A DNA stretch of 63,425 nucleotides from CAJXOW01 sp964421495 (GTDB taxonomy: Bacteria > Bacteroidota > Rhodothermia > Balneolales > Balneolaceae): the NCBI GenBank assembly GCA_964421495.1, contig CAYQXO010000001.1, positions 1-63,425 of the forward strand. The letters are read 5' to 3'. Below the pieces are notes generated by a model. That model had not been told where the DNA came from, made no database searches, and worked only from the letters and a program-made list of their open reading frames with translations. Both the position numbers and the translations under genes were made by a program. The first letter of the stretch is position 1. The number at the start of each line of letters is the position of its first letter. This document shows positions 25,870 to 35,408 of the stretch, piece after piece.

Positions 25870-28800
25870 GGAGTATCAAGGATGCGATTTTCGTATCGTG
25901 GACGCCGATTACCCGGTTTCTTGCGAGTTTTACGTTGTTTCTGAATCCACTCAATAGCTTTTTCCAACTGGGGATCTTGCCCCCTGGCCATACGTGTGGG
26001 ATCATTGATCACTTTTATATCCGGTTCCACCCCGTATCCCTCCCGGAACCATTCTCCTTCCGGAGTGTACATGCGAAAAGTGGGTACGGTGATGGTACTT
26101 CCATCGATTAAATGGGGAACTCCCGTTATGCCGATGAGTCCGCCCCAGGTTCGGGTACCGATCAGGGGACCGAGGTCCTGTTGTTTGAAGTAGAACGGAA
26201 AAGCATCACCGCCGGATCCGCTCCATCCGTTGATAAGCATGGTCATGGGACCGGTATGGGTAATAGGCGGCCACTGCCAGTCTCGTCCGTCACGTACCGC
26301 CCAATATGACATAATTTTGCGCTGTAAAAGGGCTATGAATCGATCCGGTATTTGCCCACCGCTGTTAAATCGCTCGTCTATGATCAATGCCTCTTTGTTA
26401 TACTGCGCGTTAAATTGCCGAACCAGTTCGTTCTGACCTTCTACGCCGGTATTGGGTACGTATATATAGCCGACATTGCCATTCGTTGCTTCGGCCACTC
26501 GCTTGCGTTTGGACTCCAGCCATTCGTGATACCGTAACTCTTGTTCTGAGGGCAGGGTTTTGATATAAAACGTCTGTGCCTGTCCGGGGTCGGGAATCGA
26601 GTCGGCCTTTAGTTCAACCGTTTTGCCGGCCAGTCCCTCGAAAGAAGCCCAGGGAGCCACAGCGGTATCAAGTTTCATACCATTGACGGCAAATACATAA
26701 TACCCTTCCTCAATTTCAACACCGGGTTGATCCAGGGGAGATCGAGTTTTAACGTCCCACGGAGCTCCGCGGACAATATTTTTGATTCGATAGTACCCCT
26801 CGTCGACCTCCCAGTCTACTCCGAGTAATCCTATATGACTGCTTACCTCTTTCTTCGGATTAACCCCCTTGTTGTAGGTGTGCGAGGCATTTAATTCGGA
26901 AATCATATCACCAATGATATGATTTACGTCCCATCGCGTTGCTGCTTCCTGAATAAGTGGTTTATACTGGTTTTTCACTTTTCCCCAATCCAGGCCGTGC
27001 ATCGTCGGATCATAAAAGAAATCTCTTTCAAAGCGCCAGACATCCATAAATATTTGGGCCCATTCTTTACGAGGATCGACGACCATTTCCATTTGTTCGG
27101 TGGGCATAGGGTCGTCCATCTTCTGGCCGGTTGAAATATCAATAATTTTATAGTCATTGTTGTTCAAGACCAACAATTTTTGTCCGTCACCGGAGACTTT
27201 ATAAAGATCTGTTTCACCGATAATCGTTTTTTCTTCGCGCTGATGCAGGTCAAAATATTTTAAGGGCGAGTTTTTGTTGGTCGATCCCGTACGTGGTAAT
27301 TTACGATATAGCAGTTTTCCGTCGACAGCTTGCGGATTGGCATAATTACCGGGTTTGGGGGGAAGAATGACCATCCGACTTTCAAACTGCTCCAGGTCGA
27401 TATCAATCGGGGCGGCAGAAGAATCATTTTTGGTTCGTATATTATCTTCAGGTTCCGGGGAAGTTACATTGGTATCCCTGTCCACTGTATATTTCCGGGG
27501 AGACAGGGGAGACAATATATTGGAACGAAGCGGCACGGCTGCCAGCTGCATCGTATTGGAATATATCCACGTGTTGTCAATATCACTGTAAGCCGGTTCA
27601 AAATTCCGATGCGTTAGCAGAAATAGATACTCTCCTCTTGAACCGAAGCGGGGTGCCCGGTCGTGGTAATAATCTGAAGTAGCCTGGTACAGGGTGTCAT
27701 TATGAGTGTCATATAAGAAAACGGCGTCATGTCGATTTTCAAGACCGCGGGAATAAGTCAGCCATCGTCCGTAGGGCGACCAATCAATTTTAAAGTTGCG
27801 CAAATCGTTGTGATATCTCCAGAGTCCCTTGTCCACCAGGGTTATTTCCTCGCTCCGGGTATTGTATATTTTTATCTCCATCGCATTATTTATAAAAGCG
27901 AGGTGCTTGCTGTCGGGACTCCAGAAAATATTATAGCGGTAACCCACCCCGAAATCGGAAATTTTCACTTCGGTTCCGAGTCCCCGGTTACCTCTTAAAA
28001 ATAACTCGTACTCCGAATCACGATCGCTCCAGTAGGCTATTTTGGTTCCATCCGGAGACCAGGCGGGATTGCGTTCAGCAATACCCGGGGTATTGGTTAA
28101 GTTGCGTACGGGGCCTTGTTGTGCGGGAACGGAAAAAATATCTCCCCGTGCTTCAAAAACGGCCCGGCTGCCGTGGGGAGAAATGGATATGTTTTGAATA
28201 AGGTGATCCACTTGTTTTATATGGCGTTGAACCTGACGCTGATCCGTTACGAGTTCAATGTCGACCGGCCGGTAATCTTCGGTTTTCAAATCGAGGAGGT
28301 ACAATTGGTTTCGGGCATGAAATATCAAATCGGAAGGTCCGATGGCGGGAAAGTTGACGTCGGATTCCCGAAAATGTGTGACCTGCCGGAATGTATCGCT
28401 TTGCCGCTCGTAAGCCCAGATATTGTATACCCCGCTGGGACCGCGATCAGACAGAAAATAGAGCGTTTTTCCATGCCACATGGGATGGGCATCGTTTGCG
28501 GGACTGTCGGTGATATTTTTCGAAGTACTGTCTCGCAGATTGAACTGCCAGATATCGGAAACCCGGCCGCCGCGATATCTTTTCCAATTGTGATATAAAC
28601 TACTTTTGGGCATATAGGCCAGAAGGTCATTCTCCGGAGAAATAGCACCGAATTCGCCGTAGGGTACGGGAAGTTTATGGGGAAGTCCCCCGCTTCTGGC
28701 TACCCGATATAGTTGATTGACCGGTTTATTACCACTTTTCATTGGGGAAGCGAAAAGGATGGAGTCTCCGGAGGGGTACCAGTCTAGCATTCGCTCGGTT

Positions 28801-29132
28801 TGGGGATGATAGGTAATCCGTTTTGGCTTTCCTCCCAGGGTGGGTATTACATAGATTTCTGTATTACCATGATAATTAGCGCTGTATGCGATTGAATTTC
28901 CATCCGGCGAGAACCGGGGAAATTTCTCCGTTCCCCGCGGTGAGCTCAGTCGGTGAGCGTTTCCTCCCTTTTTATCGACGATCCATATGTCTCTGGCATA
29001 TTCAAAGGTAATTTTGGATTCAGAAACATCGGGGTAACGCATCAGACGGGCATCTATCTGAGCTGCCGTATAGAGAGGGAAGAGGAGAAACAGCAGAATA
29101 GTGAAATGATGAAGGAATCGACAATTAGACAT
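25866..29132 (-). CDS. Tricorn-like S41 protease, exported
   Basis: A 1088-aa serine protease of the tricorn/S41 group. A signal peptide (FTILLFLLFPLYTAAQ) is followed by WD40-like beta-propeller repeats (FSPDGNSIAYSANYHG, AWSPDGTKIAYWSDRD, WSPDSKHLAFINN) over residues 25-500. A helical domain (about 690-780), a PDZ-like domain (about 775-870) and the C-terminal S41 core follow. The core contains the nucleophile serine in NGWSGSGGDAFPF and REGYGVEPDI near the end. It should degrade peptides outside the cytoplasm. It follows the P1/DmpA-type peptidase by 102 bases on the same strand, a natural peptide-degrading pair. Its stop codon lies in repeat A2. Confidence 0.93.
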   Translation of the reverse strand: MSNCRFLHHFTILLFLLFPLYTAAQIDARLMRYPDVSESKITFEYARDIWIVDKKGGNAHRLSSPRGTEKFPRFSPDGNSIAYSANYHGNTEIYVIPTLGGKPKRITYHPQTERMLDWYPSGDSILFASPMKSGNKPVNQLYRVARSGGLPHKLPVPYGEFGAISPENDLLAYMPKSSLYHNWKRYRGGRVSDIWQFNLRDSTSKNITDSPANDAHPMWHGKTLYFLSDRGPSGVYNIWAYERQSDTFRQVTHFRESDVNFPAIGPSDLIFHARNQLYLLDLKTEDYRPVDIELVTDQRQVQRHIKQVDHLIQNISISPHGSRAVFEARGDIFSVPAQQGPVRNLTNTPGIAERNPAWSPDGTKIAYWSDRDSEYELFLRGNRGLGTEVKISDFGVGYRYNIFWSPDSKHLAFINNAMEIKIYNTRSEEITLVDKGLWRYHNDLRNFKIDWSPYGRWLTYSRGLENRHDAVFLYDTHNDTLYQATSDYYHDRAPRFGSRGEYLFLLTHRNFEPAYSDIDNTWIYSNTMQLAAVPLRSNILSPLSPRKYTVDRDTNVTSPEPEDNIRTKNDSSAAPIDIDLEQFESRMVILPPKPGNYANPQAVDGKLLYRKLPRTGSTNKNSPLKYFDLHQREEKTIIGETDLYKVSGDGQKLLVLNNNDYKIIDISTGQKMDDPMPTEQMEMVVDPRKEWAQIFMDVWRFERDFFYDPTMHGLDWGKVKNQYKPLIQEAATRWDVNHIIGDMISELNASHTYNKGVNPKKEVSSHIGLLGVDWEVDEGYYRIKNIVRGAPWDVKTRSPLDQPGVEIEEGYYVFAVNGMKLDTAVAPWASFEGLAGKTVELKADSIPDPGQAQTFYIKTLPSEQELRYHEWLESKRKRVAEATNGNVGYIYVPNTGVEGQNELVRQFNAQYNKEALIIDERFNSGGQIPDRFIALLQRKIMSYWAVRDGRDWQWPPITHTGPMTMLINGWSGSGGDAFPFYFKQQDLGPLIGTRTWGGLIGITGVPHLIDGSTITVPTFRMYTPEGEWFREGYGVEPDIKVINDPTRMARGQDPQLEKAIEWIQKQRKTRKKPGNRRPRYENRILDTP

Positions 29133-29234
29133 GGAACACGCAAATGTTAAAAGTTCAACCGTTTCAGATGTTCATTCAAAGTAAAATAGTTAAATCAGGA
29201 TCAATGTTTTACCAGGGAGGGTACTGGAAAGGAT

Positions 29235-30392
29235 TTATTTGGAATCCACCGGATGTCCGTAAATACTCATTATTTCCATCACTTCGGACGCCGGGAGCGC
29301 CTTGACGGTATGTCCCTTGAATCCCTGCAGATCGGTAGCTGCGAAAAGGCTGTTGATGATGGCTTCTTCCGTGGCTTCAATTGCAGCCATAAACAGGGGA
29401 GAGATAACGTCGTTACGCAGTACCTTTATTTCCCGTTTATTGGAGTCGCTGGATGCACTCATTCGCAGGTCGGGATGCGTGGAAAACGCGATTACATAAT
29501 CACCGCTCCCGTTTGATGCGATGCCGCCCGTGCGTGCAAGGCCAAAGGTAGCCCGCTTGGCCAGCCGTTCAAGGTTTCTGGATTTCATTGGAGCATCCGT
29601 GGCAACTATTATCATGCAGGATCCACCCGGATCACGATCGTAAGAATTGTTCAGGTAATGTTTGTTCAGCTCTTCTCCAACGGGCACTCCATCCACGCGG
29701 AGAACCCCTCCAAAGTTGGATTGAACCAGAACTCCGACTCGATATCCCCCGTATTCTTCCGGAATCACGCGCGATGCTGTACCGATCCCCCCTTTGAAAC
29801 CGAAAGCTATGGTACCCGTACCGGCCCCTACAACACCCTGTTTAACATTTCCGGTATCAGCCCGGTAAATAGCTTTCAGTATGTGTTGTTCCTGGATGTG
29901 CCGACCTCTTATGTCATTCAGCCACCCATCGTTGGTTTCTCCGACCACGGGATTGACCGAGCGAACCTGGCTATTTCCAGGTTGCTCCAGCGTATAGGTG
30001 ATTAATGCGTCGGCGGCCGTCGGTACACTTAGTGTATTGGTCAGAACGATAGGGGTTTCGAGTTGCCCCAATTCCCTTATCTGGGTCGTTCCGGTTAATT
30101 TGCCAAATCCATTGCTGACGTGAACGGCGGCTGGAATTTTTTGCTGATAGATATTCCCGGAATGGGGGAGGATAGCGGTAACGCCTGTACGGACCGAATC
30201 GCCCTGTTGGAGCGTAACCTGACCTACTTTAACACCCGGTATATCGGTAATGGAATTGAGGGATCCTGTTTTCATAATCCCCAGTTCTATACCGTAACCG
30301 CGGGGTTTTTTCCGTTGTGCGTGGCCGGGGTCGCAAATTCCTATTATAAATGCTAACACCAGAATATACGTTACGGGATAAAGCTTATTCAT
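29235..30392 (-). CDS. P1-family (DmpA-like) aminopeptidase/esterase, exported
   Basis: A 385-aa self-processing N-terminal-nucleophile hydrolase of peptidase family S58 (L-aminopeptidase D-esterase DmpA). The signals are SITDIPGVKVGQVTL near the N-terminus, VLTNTLSVPTAADAL, and GVVGAGTGTIAFGFKGGIG. The self-cleavage site is the GS pair in DPGGSCMIIVATDAP, where Ser becomes the new N-terminal nucleophile. An N-terminal hydrophobic helix (VTYILVLAFIIGICDPGHAQ) predicts export. It is upstream of the tricorn-like protease on the same strand and probably trims the peptides it releases. Confidence 0.92.
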   Translation of the reverse strand: MNKLYPVTYILVLAFIIGICDPGHAQRKKPRGYGIELGIMKTGSLNSITDIPGVKVGQVTLQQGDSVRTGVTAILPHSGNIYQQKIPAAVHVSNGFGKLTGTTQIRELGQLETPIVLTNTLSVPTAADALITYTLEQPGNSQVRSVNPVVGETNDGWLNDIRGRHIQEQHILKAIYRADTGNVKQGVVGAGTGTIAFGFKGGIGTASRVIPEEYGGYRVGVLVQSNFGGVLRVDGVPVGEELNKHYLNNSYDRDPGGSCMIIVATDAPMKSRNLERLAKRATFGLARTGGIASNGSGDYVIAFSTHPDLRMSASSDSNKREIKVLRNDVISPLFMAAIEATEEAIINSLFAATDLQGFKGHTVKALPASEVMEIMSIYGHPVDSK

Positions 30393-30629
30393 GTAAAACC
30401 GAAATACTTTCGATTAATATTAGTCACTGTGGCTTTTTCCGGGCTTTTCGCTACAGGAACCTATGCAGGTATGAAATTACCTGTTGTAAAAACATTCTCA
30501 GAGGAAGTCCAAAGAGCGAAAATCGTTTACAAACAATAACCTGTAGAGTTTACGTATATATAAGCCTGCGGCAGCCTCTTGCATTAGTTAACGAGCAGTC
30601 ACCTTGATATGGATGCAGTATAGCAACTA

Positions 30630-31886
30630 TTAATTATTATGAAAAGATTTTTCCACCAAATCCAGTATGCAGTTTAATGAAAGGCTGCTTTTTTCTATTC
30701 TGCGGCCATTAATATATAGCGTTGGAATATGATCTATTTCCAGGGTTCTGGCTTTTTCCTTTTCCATATAAATTCGTGACCGGATTAGCTCTGCCGATTT
30801 TGTTCCTTCCAGCAAGTCTATTTTGAGGCCTGCTTTGCGAGCGCTTTGTTGCAATAATTTTTCACCGGTCAGTCCCTCTTGCTTAAAATCGAGAAGTAAC
30901 TCGAGAAACTCCATGAACTTATCTTCCTGTGATGCTGCATATAATGCACTGACAGCGGGTATGGAAGCGGACGAAAGGGCGACTGGCTTATAGGCGATTT
31001 CAAGTTGGTTGGCCCATTGATCCAGCAGAGAGTCGGTAAAGTTGATCATTGGTTGTGTAGACGGGTGCAGCGGATCAAAATAAAGGATGAGCGACGTACT
31101 ACTTTGTCGCGTACCCTGGAGGGGATCATAAAAGCTGATTAACCCTTTTTGCGACTTATCGTGGTTCGCATCGCGATACCCGCACTCCGAAGGTACAGTG
31201 GCAGGAAGGGATATTGACGTTGCCGAACGTAATAATAGAGAATCGGACCTGATAGTTGAATTCTGGTCAGAGGTGGAAGGCGGGGGCGTTTGATAGTTTG
31301 CCAGCAGTAAATCCGCACCTCCCAGTGCTACAATGGCAACGGCCAGGATGATGCGAATTTTTATTTCCCGCGCAAAAGAGTAGGACGGAGGATGCATGGC
31401 CTCCTTCTTGCTGGCGAAGAAACGAGCCCATTCCAGGATTACCAGCAGTGTTATTATGGAGGCCGATATTAAGCATAACAGGCAGTATTCACCTAATACT
31501 CCATATTGGTAATATACCAGATATCCGGCATATATGAAGGCGAGGGACAATCCTCCTGTAATGGTGAGATTCAGCGCAAACCGAATCTTTTTAACTCTAT
31601 ACATACGCAAAAATAACAGAACAGCGAGCAATAAATAAAAGGCTAGCCCAAGGAATGTATTGCTTATCCCGATCAAACTGCCCGCTTCGCTTTCCACTAC
31701 CTGTTTGCAGTTGAAAGACTGTTCGATGGCAGCATCCAAAAAACCGAGACATCCTTTGTTAAAACCAAAGGTTCTCTGCACGTAAAGATGAACGGTATCC
31801 AGAATACCCAGAAGGGCCAGGCCGTACATCGACCGGTTAATATACCTCAAAATAGGGATCTGCCAATCTATAGAGGGTCGGTTCAT
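30630..31886 (-). CDS. VKOR family oxidoreductase fused to a thioredoxin-like domain without CxxC
   Basis: A 418-aa membrane protein. Residues 10-160 form a vitamin K epoxide reductase domain with all four expected cysteines: C46 and C60 (periplasmic loop, FNCKQVV, with S66) and the redox pair C135/C138 (EYCLLCLIS). Such proteins reoxidise disulfide-forming partners using quinone. A further helix lies near 185. Residues 260-418 look like a DsbA/thioredoxin fold with the cis-proline strand HIPTLYINGR. However, at the position of the CPxC active site the sequence reads FDPLHPSTQ, with no cysteine. The C-terminal domain is therefore unlikely to be a redox partner. It is 1 base downstream of the small membrane protein gene. 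Confidence 0.87.
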   Translation of the reverse strand: MNRPSIDWQIPILRYINRSMYGLALLGILDTVHLYVQRTFGFNKGCLGFLDAAIEQSFNCKQVVESEAGSLIGISNTFLGLAFYLLLAVLLFLRMYRVKKIRFALNLTITGGLSLAFIYAGYLVYYQYGVLGEYCLLCLISASIITLLVILEWARFFASKKEAMHPPSYSFAREIKIRIILAVAIVALGGADLLLANYQTPPPSTSDQNSTIRSDSLLLRSATSISLPATVPSECGYRDANHDKSQKGLISFYDPLQGTRQSSTSLILYFDPLHPSTQPMINFTDSLLDQWANQLEIAYKPVALSSASIPAVSALYAASQEDKFMEFLELLLDFKQEGLTGEKLLQQSARKAGLKIDLLEGTKSAELIRSRIYMEKEKARTLEIDHIPTLYINGRRIEKSSLSLNCILDLVEKSFHNN

Positions 31887-31887
31887 C

Positions 31888-32223
31888 CTATTTACCTTGC
31901 CTGCTTCGGATTTTTCGTTGCGATGCCCAGGATACTATCCAGATTCCAACCCATATGCTTCCTGTAAACCACCATTTAAAGCTAAACAGGGCGGCCACGT
32001 TTACAGCATAGAGAATATGCGATATCCACTCGGGGGCTTCGGTTTTAACCTTGTGCAGCATACGGAGGTGCTGTTCACCGAAGTAAACGATGGTTTTGGC
32101 CACGATCATCAGTAGCGAGTAGCCGAAGACCACTCCCGTGAGAATTTCATTATTCACGATCACGGCAACTATGATAACCGTAGTCACGACGAGGTCGGTT
32201 ATAATATCTTTAATCCATCCCAT
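31888..32223 (-). CDS. Small membrane protein of unknown function
   Basis: A 111-aa protein starting MGWIKDIITDLVVTTVIIVAVIV. It has three or four hydrophobic segments (TDLVVTTVIIVAVIV, VVFGYSLLMIVAKTIVYF, ILYAVNVAALFSFKWWF, WVGIWIVSWA) and a basic C-terminus (RKIRSRQGK). The ATG at 32223 is preceded by GGTGA at suitable spacing, so I prefer it to the longer frame that starts 28 codons earlier. The stop is one base from the start of the VKOR gene, implying a common transcript. The function is not recognised. Confidence 0.72.
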   Translation of the reverse strand: MGWIKDIITDLVVTTVIIVAVIVNNEILTGVVFGYSLLMIVAKTIVYFGEQHLRMLHKVKTEAPEWISHILYAVNVAALFSFKWWFTGSIWVGIWIVSWASQRKIRSRQGK

Positions 32224-32358
32224 TGAAATCACCGGACTATTTTGATAAAGATCTATACACCGGGTAGTCGCTCGTACAATTCTAACGTTCGACTGACTCC
32301 AGCGCAATTTCTCATTCTAAAATACAAGTTACCATGATTTTCTTCCTGCAAAATGGGC

Positions 32359-34008
32359 TCAATCCCTTTTAAGTTTATTGTATTGGATCCGATGCGGGTG
32401 GTCTTCTTCTCCGAGTCGCTTTTTCCGATTATTTTCATACTCCCGAAAATTGCCCTCAAACCATTTTACCTGGCTGTTTCCTTCAAATGCGAGCATGTGG
32501 GTGGCAATCCGGTCAAGAAACCACCGGTCGTGCGAAATAACCATGGCGCAGCCCGCAAAGTTCAGCAGACCGTCTTCCAGGGCTCGCAGCGTGTTTACAT
32601 CCAGGTCATTGCTGGGTTCGTCAAGCAGCAGGAGATTGGCTCCCTCCCGCAAGGTTTTTGCGAGGTGGACCCGGTTGGCTTCACCTCCAGAAATCTCGGA
32701 GATTTTCTTTTGCTGATCGGATCCGCTGAAATTGAATCGCGCTACATAGGCCCGCGAGTTGAATTCCCGATTCCCCAGTTTAATCGTATCCTTCCCCCCG
32801 GTAATTTCCTCCCATATCGTGTTCTCCTCGTTCAGGGGACGACTTTGATCCGCATAGCCGATTTTTACAGTATCTCCAATGGAAAGCATTCCCGAATCAG
32901 GCTTTTCTTCACCGGTAATCATGCGGAAAAGGGTGGTTTTACCTGCTCCGTTGGGACCAATAATGCCCACAATCCCGCCGCGAGGTAGATCGAATTCCAG
33001 ATTTTCCATCAGCAATTTGTCGTCATAGCCTTTTGCAACCTTTTCGGCTTTAACTACCTCATCTCCCAGGCGTGGTCCCGGTGGAATATAAATTTCAAGA
33101 TCCTGTTCATCCGTACCGTCTTCATATAACTGTTCGTAGGATCCCAGCCGATCACCCCGGGCCGAGTCCTTTCGATTGATCCACTCCAGTTCACGCTGCA
33201 GGGTTTTTCGCCGCACCGAGTTTTTATCCGCGTCTTTTAACAACTGCTTTTTTTGCTCCAGCCAGGAAGCGTAGTTGCCTTTAAACGGAACGCCTTCGCC
33301 CCCTTCCAGCTCCAGTATCCACTTGGCTACATTGTTCAGGAAGTATCGGTCGTGGGTGGCGGCAATGACGGTGCCCTCATAGTTATCCAGGTAATGTTCC
33401 AGCCACTCCACCGTTTCGGCATCCAGGTGGTTGGTTGGCTCGTCGAGCAGCAGCACATCCGGTTCTTTCAGCAAAAGGCGGCACAGGGCCACTCGTCGAC
33501 GTTCGCCGCCGGAAATGACGGAAACAGAGGTCTCAGGCGGGGGACATCGAAGGGCATCCATGGCCATGTCGAGCTTGCTGTCGAGATCCCAGGCATCCTG
33601 CTGCTCAATTTTTTCCTGCAGTTTCGATTGTCGTTCTATCAACGCTTCATAGTCGGCATCCGGCTCCGCAAATTTATTGCTGATTTCCTCATATTCATTC
33701 AGCAGATCAACGGTTTCCTGGACGCCCTCTTCAACAATTTCCCTGACGGTTTTGTCCGGGTCGAGCTCTGGCTCCTGGGGAAGATAGCCGAAATCGATGC
33801 CTTTCTGGACCGATATTTTGCCCTGGTAATCTTCATCCTCGCCGGCTATAATCCGCAAAAGCGTACTTTTACCGGAACCGTTTAATCCGACGACTCCAAT
33901 CTTTGCACCGTAGAAAAAAGAGAGATTAATGTCCTTTAGTACCTGGAGGTCCGGTTTATAGATTTTACCGACCTCATTCATTGAAAAAATTACTTTTTGA
34001 TCTGACAC
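32359..34008 (-). CDS. ettA: Energy-dependent translational throttle protein EttA (ABC-F ATPase)
   Basis: A 549-aa cytoplasmic ABC-F protein that binds the ribosomal E site and gates translation by ATP level. It has two ATP-binding cassettes: Walker A GLNGSGKST at 41-49 with signature ISGGERRRVAL, and GPNGAGKTT with signature ISGGEANRVHL in the second half. Walker B sequences are LLLDEPTNHLD and LLLDEPSNDLD. The ABC-F linker between the domains (QKKQLLKDADKNSVRRKTLQ) and the arm insertion in cassette one are present. The length fits EttA. The start is GTG at 34008. It is transcribed alone. Confidence 0.94.
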   Translation of the reverse strand: MSDQKVIFSMNEVGKIYKPDLQVLKDINLSFFYGAKIGVVGLNGSGKSTLLRIIAGEDEDYQGKISVQKGIDFGYLPQEPELDPDKTVREIVEEGVQETVDLLNEYEEISNKFAEPDADYEALIERQSKLQEKIEQQDAWDLDSKLDMAMDALRCPPPETSVSVISGGERRRVALCRLLLKEPDVLLLDEPTNHLDAETVEWLEHYLDNYEGTVIAATHDRYFLNNVAKWILELEGGEGVPFKGNYASWLEQKKQLLKDADKNSVRRKTLQRELEWINRKDSARGDRLGSYEQLYEDGTDEQDLEIYIPPGPRLGDEVVKAEKVAKGYDDKLLMENLEFDLPRGGIVGIIGPNGAGKTTLFRMITGEEKPDSGMLSIGDTVKIGYADQSRPLNEENTIWEEITGGKDTIKLGNREFNSRAYVARFNFSGSDQQKKISEISGGEANRVHLAKTLREGANLLLLDEPSNDLDVNTLRALEDGLLNFAGCAMVISHDRWFLDRIATHMLAFEGNSQVKWFEGNFREYENNRKKRLGEEDHPHRIQYNKLKRD

Positions 34009-34283
34009 CGTAATAAATATTTATTTAGAATTAGCTGGGAGAATAGAGTATAAGTAATTGTGAGACAGCGGTAAATACTGGATTTGGATTTTCAGATGTC
34101 ATAGGAACTTACCAGTTGTCGCGGTTCAGTCCGGTTTGGTACCTATGTTCGAGAAAACTGGCTGACCTCCTGGTTTTAACGGCGAGTTCGCAGAAGCGTC
34201 AAAAACTTGATGTATGCGATAAACGGGCAAGAGAAACCTGGGAGTGTCGCCTGTAGATGGGGATTATCACGGTACGCGTATGC

Positions 34284-34841
34284 TTAAATTCCGAGAACGG
34301 GACGATCGTCTTCGGGGATCCGGATGGCCGACCGGTGTTTCCGCAGAAAGCGGATAATATTGCCGATGTCCTTTATTTTGAGAGCCATCTTTTCGGGAGC
34401 AATATCTATAAGGGGTCGATAGTCTTTTTCTGCTTCGGAACGATAGACGACAAGGTAGTCTGTCGCAAAGTCATAGAGGGCCTCGTTTTGTCCCGGCGGT
34501 GTGCGTGCCTGGTAGGTAATGGTATCGATCGACTGTAAGGGAATGGAGTATTCGTTGACCGGGTCTTCACCATAAAAAATTTTGATTATGAGATGATCTT
34601 TCAAAATCTGGAAAACCACAGTGTAGATAGGTTGCACGGTTTTATAAATACCCCATATGCCGAGCGTAAAAAGAAATGAGATAATGATAATAAGGGAGTA
34701 TTCCTCGGAAAAGTATCTGCTGTTTTGCAGGGGATCGAAGAGTACCGTGCCCGTTAGCAAACTTAGGATCGTAACGAGTCCCCACACGAAGCGGTAATGG
34801 TTTTCTTCAACCGTCAATTGATTAGGGGCTTCATCTTTCAT
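34284..34841 (-). CDS. Two-helix membrane protein with PH-like tail
   Basis: A 185-aa protein with two adjacent membrane helices (FVWGLVTILSLLTGTVLF, SLIIIISFLFTLGIWGIY) followed by a soluble beta-rich domain (VVFQILKDHLIIKIFYGE, YSIPLQSIDTITYQA). The layout resembles the bacterial PH-like YdbS/YcxB group, although I cannot name the family. The ATG at 34841 overlaps the stop of the upstream gene (TGATG), so the two are translated together. No catalytic motif is visible. Confidence 0.72.
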   Translation of the reverse strand: MKDEAPNQLTVEENHYRFVWGLVTILSLLTGTVLFDPLQNSRYFSEEYSLIIIISFLFTLGIWGIYKTVQPIYTVVFQILKDHLIIKIFYGEDPVNEYSIPLQSIDTITYQARTPPGQNEALYDFATDYLVVYRSEAEKDYRPLIDIAPEKMALKIKDIGNIIRFLRKHRSAIRIPEDDRPVLGI

Positions 34842-35293
34842 CAAACAATGTGGCCGTCGAAGTTCTGCATCATCTGCATACTGTCCATCATATAGCTGAA
34901 AAAGAAAATGATTCCGACGATATAGAGAAGAAATAGTACGATAGAGATAATGATCAGGATCTTGCCTATAAAAAAGAATTTTTGCTGATATCGCAGTCCC
35001 TTTTCCAGGGAAAATTCGTCATGTTCATCCTGGTAGACGGAAAAAGCCCGGGCCCCGTCCCGGAGCCGGATCCCCGCGATTATCATGGGAATTCCAAAAA
35101 TGGCTCCTATGAATGTCAGACAATAAAATGCGCCAATGATAATTGTGAAGATACCGACGAATTTCATGTCCCGGACTAAACGTCGAGTGGTTTCTACCAG
35201 TAATTGACGAGTATATTGATCCTCGGTGCTTTTTGATGAATCAGGGGTGGGCGAAACGGGGTCCGGAGCCTGTTCGGATGATTCGTTGTCCAT
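34841..35293 (-). CDS. Small membrane protein, DUF5362-like
   Basis: A 150-aa protein. The first 30 residues are polar and low complexity (EQAPDPVSPTPDSSKST). Two pairs of hydrophobic segments follow (FVGIFTIIIGAFYCLTFIGAIFG and FFFIGKILIIISIVLFLLYIVGII), joined by a charged loop (LRDGARAFSVYQDEHDE). It resembles the small DUF5362-type proteins of Bacteroidota. It is coupled by a one-base stop/start overlap to the PH-like protein gene and divergent from cysC. The role is unknown. Confidence 0.7.
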   Translation of the reverse strand: MDNESSEQAPDPVSPTPDSSKSTEDQYTRQLLVETTRRLVRDMKFVGIFTIIIGAFYCLTFIGAIFGIPMIIAGIRLRDGARAFSVYQDEHDEFSLEKGLRYQQKFFFIGKILIIISIVLFLLYIVGIIFFFSYMMDSMQMMQNFDGHIV

Positions 35294-35408
35294 ATATATT
35301 TAAGTTTTATTGTCGATCGATACGTTTGGCTCTTGTAATGTAAATGACTGTCCCTTAAACTCCAATAGTGCAAACAGGACACCCCATAAAATTAGTGGAA
35401 TTAAGGTC

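Noticed and set aside
34080..34200. tRNA-like stretch (GGTTCAGTCC)
   Set aside because: No acceptor stem or cloverleaf could be drawn around it.
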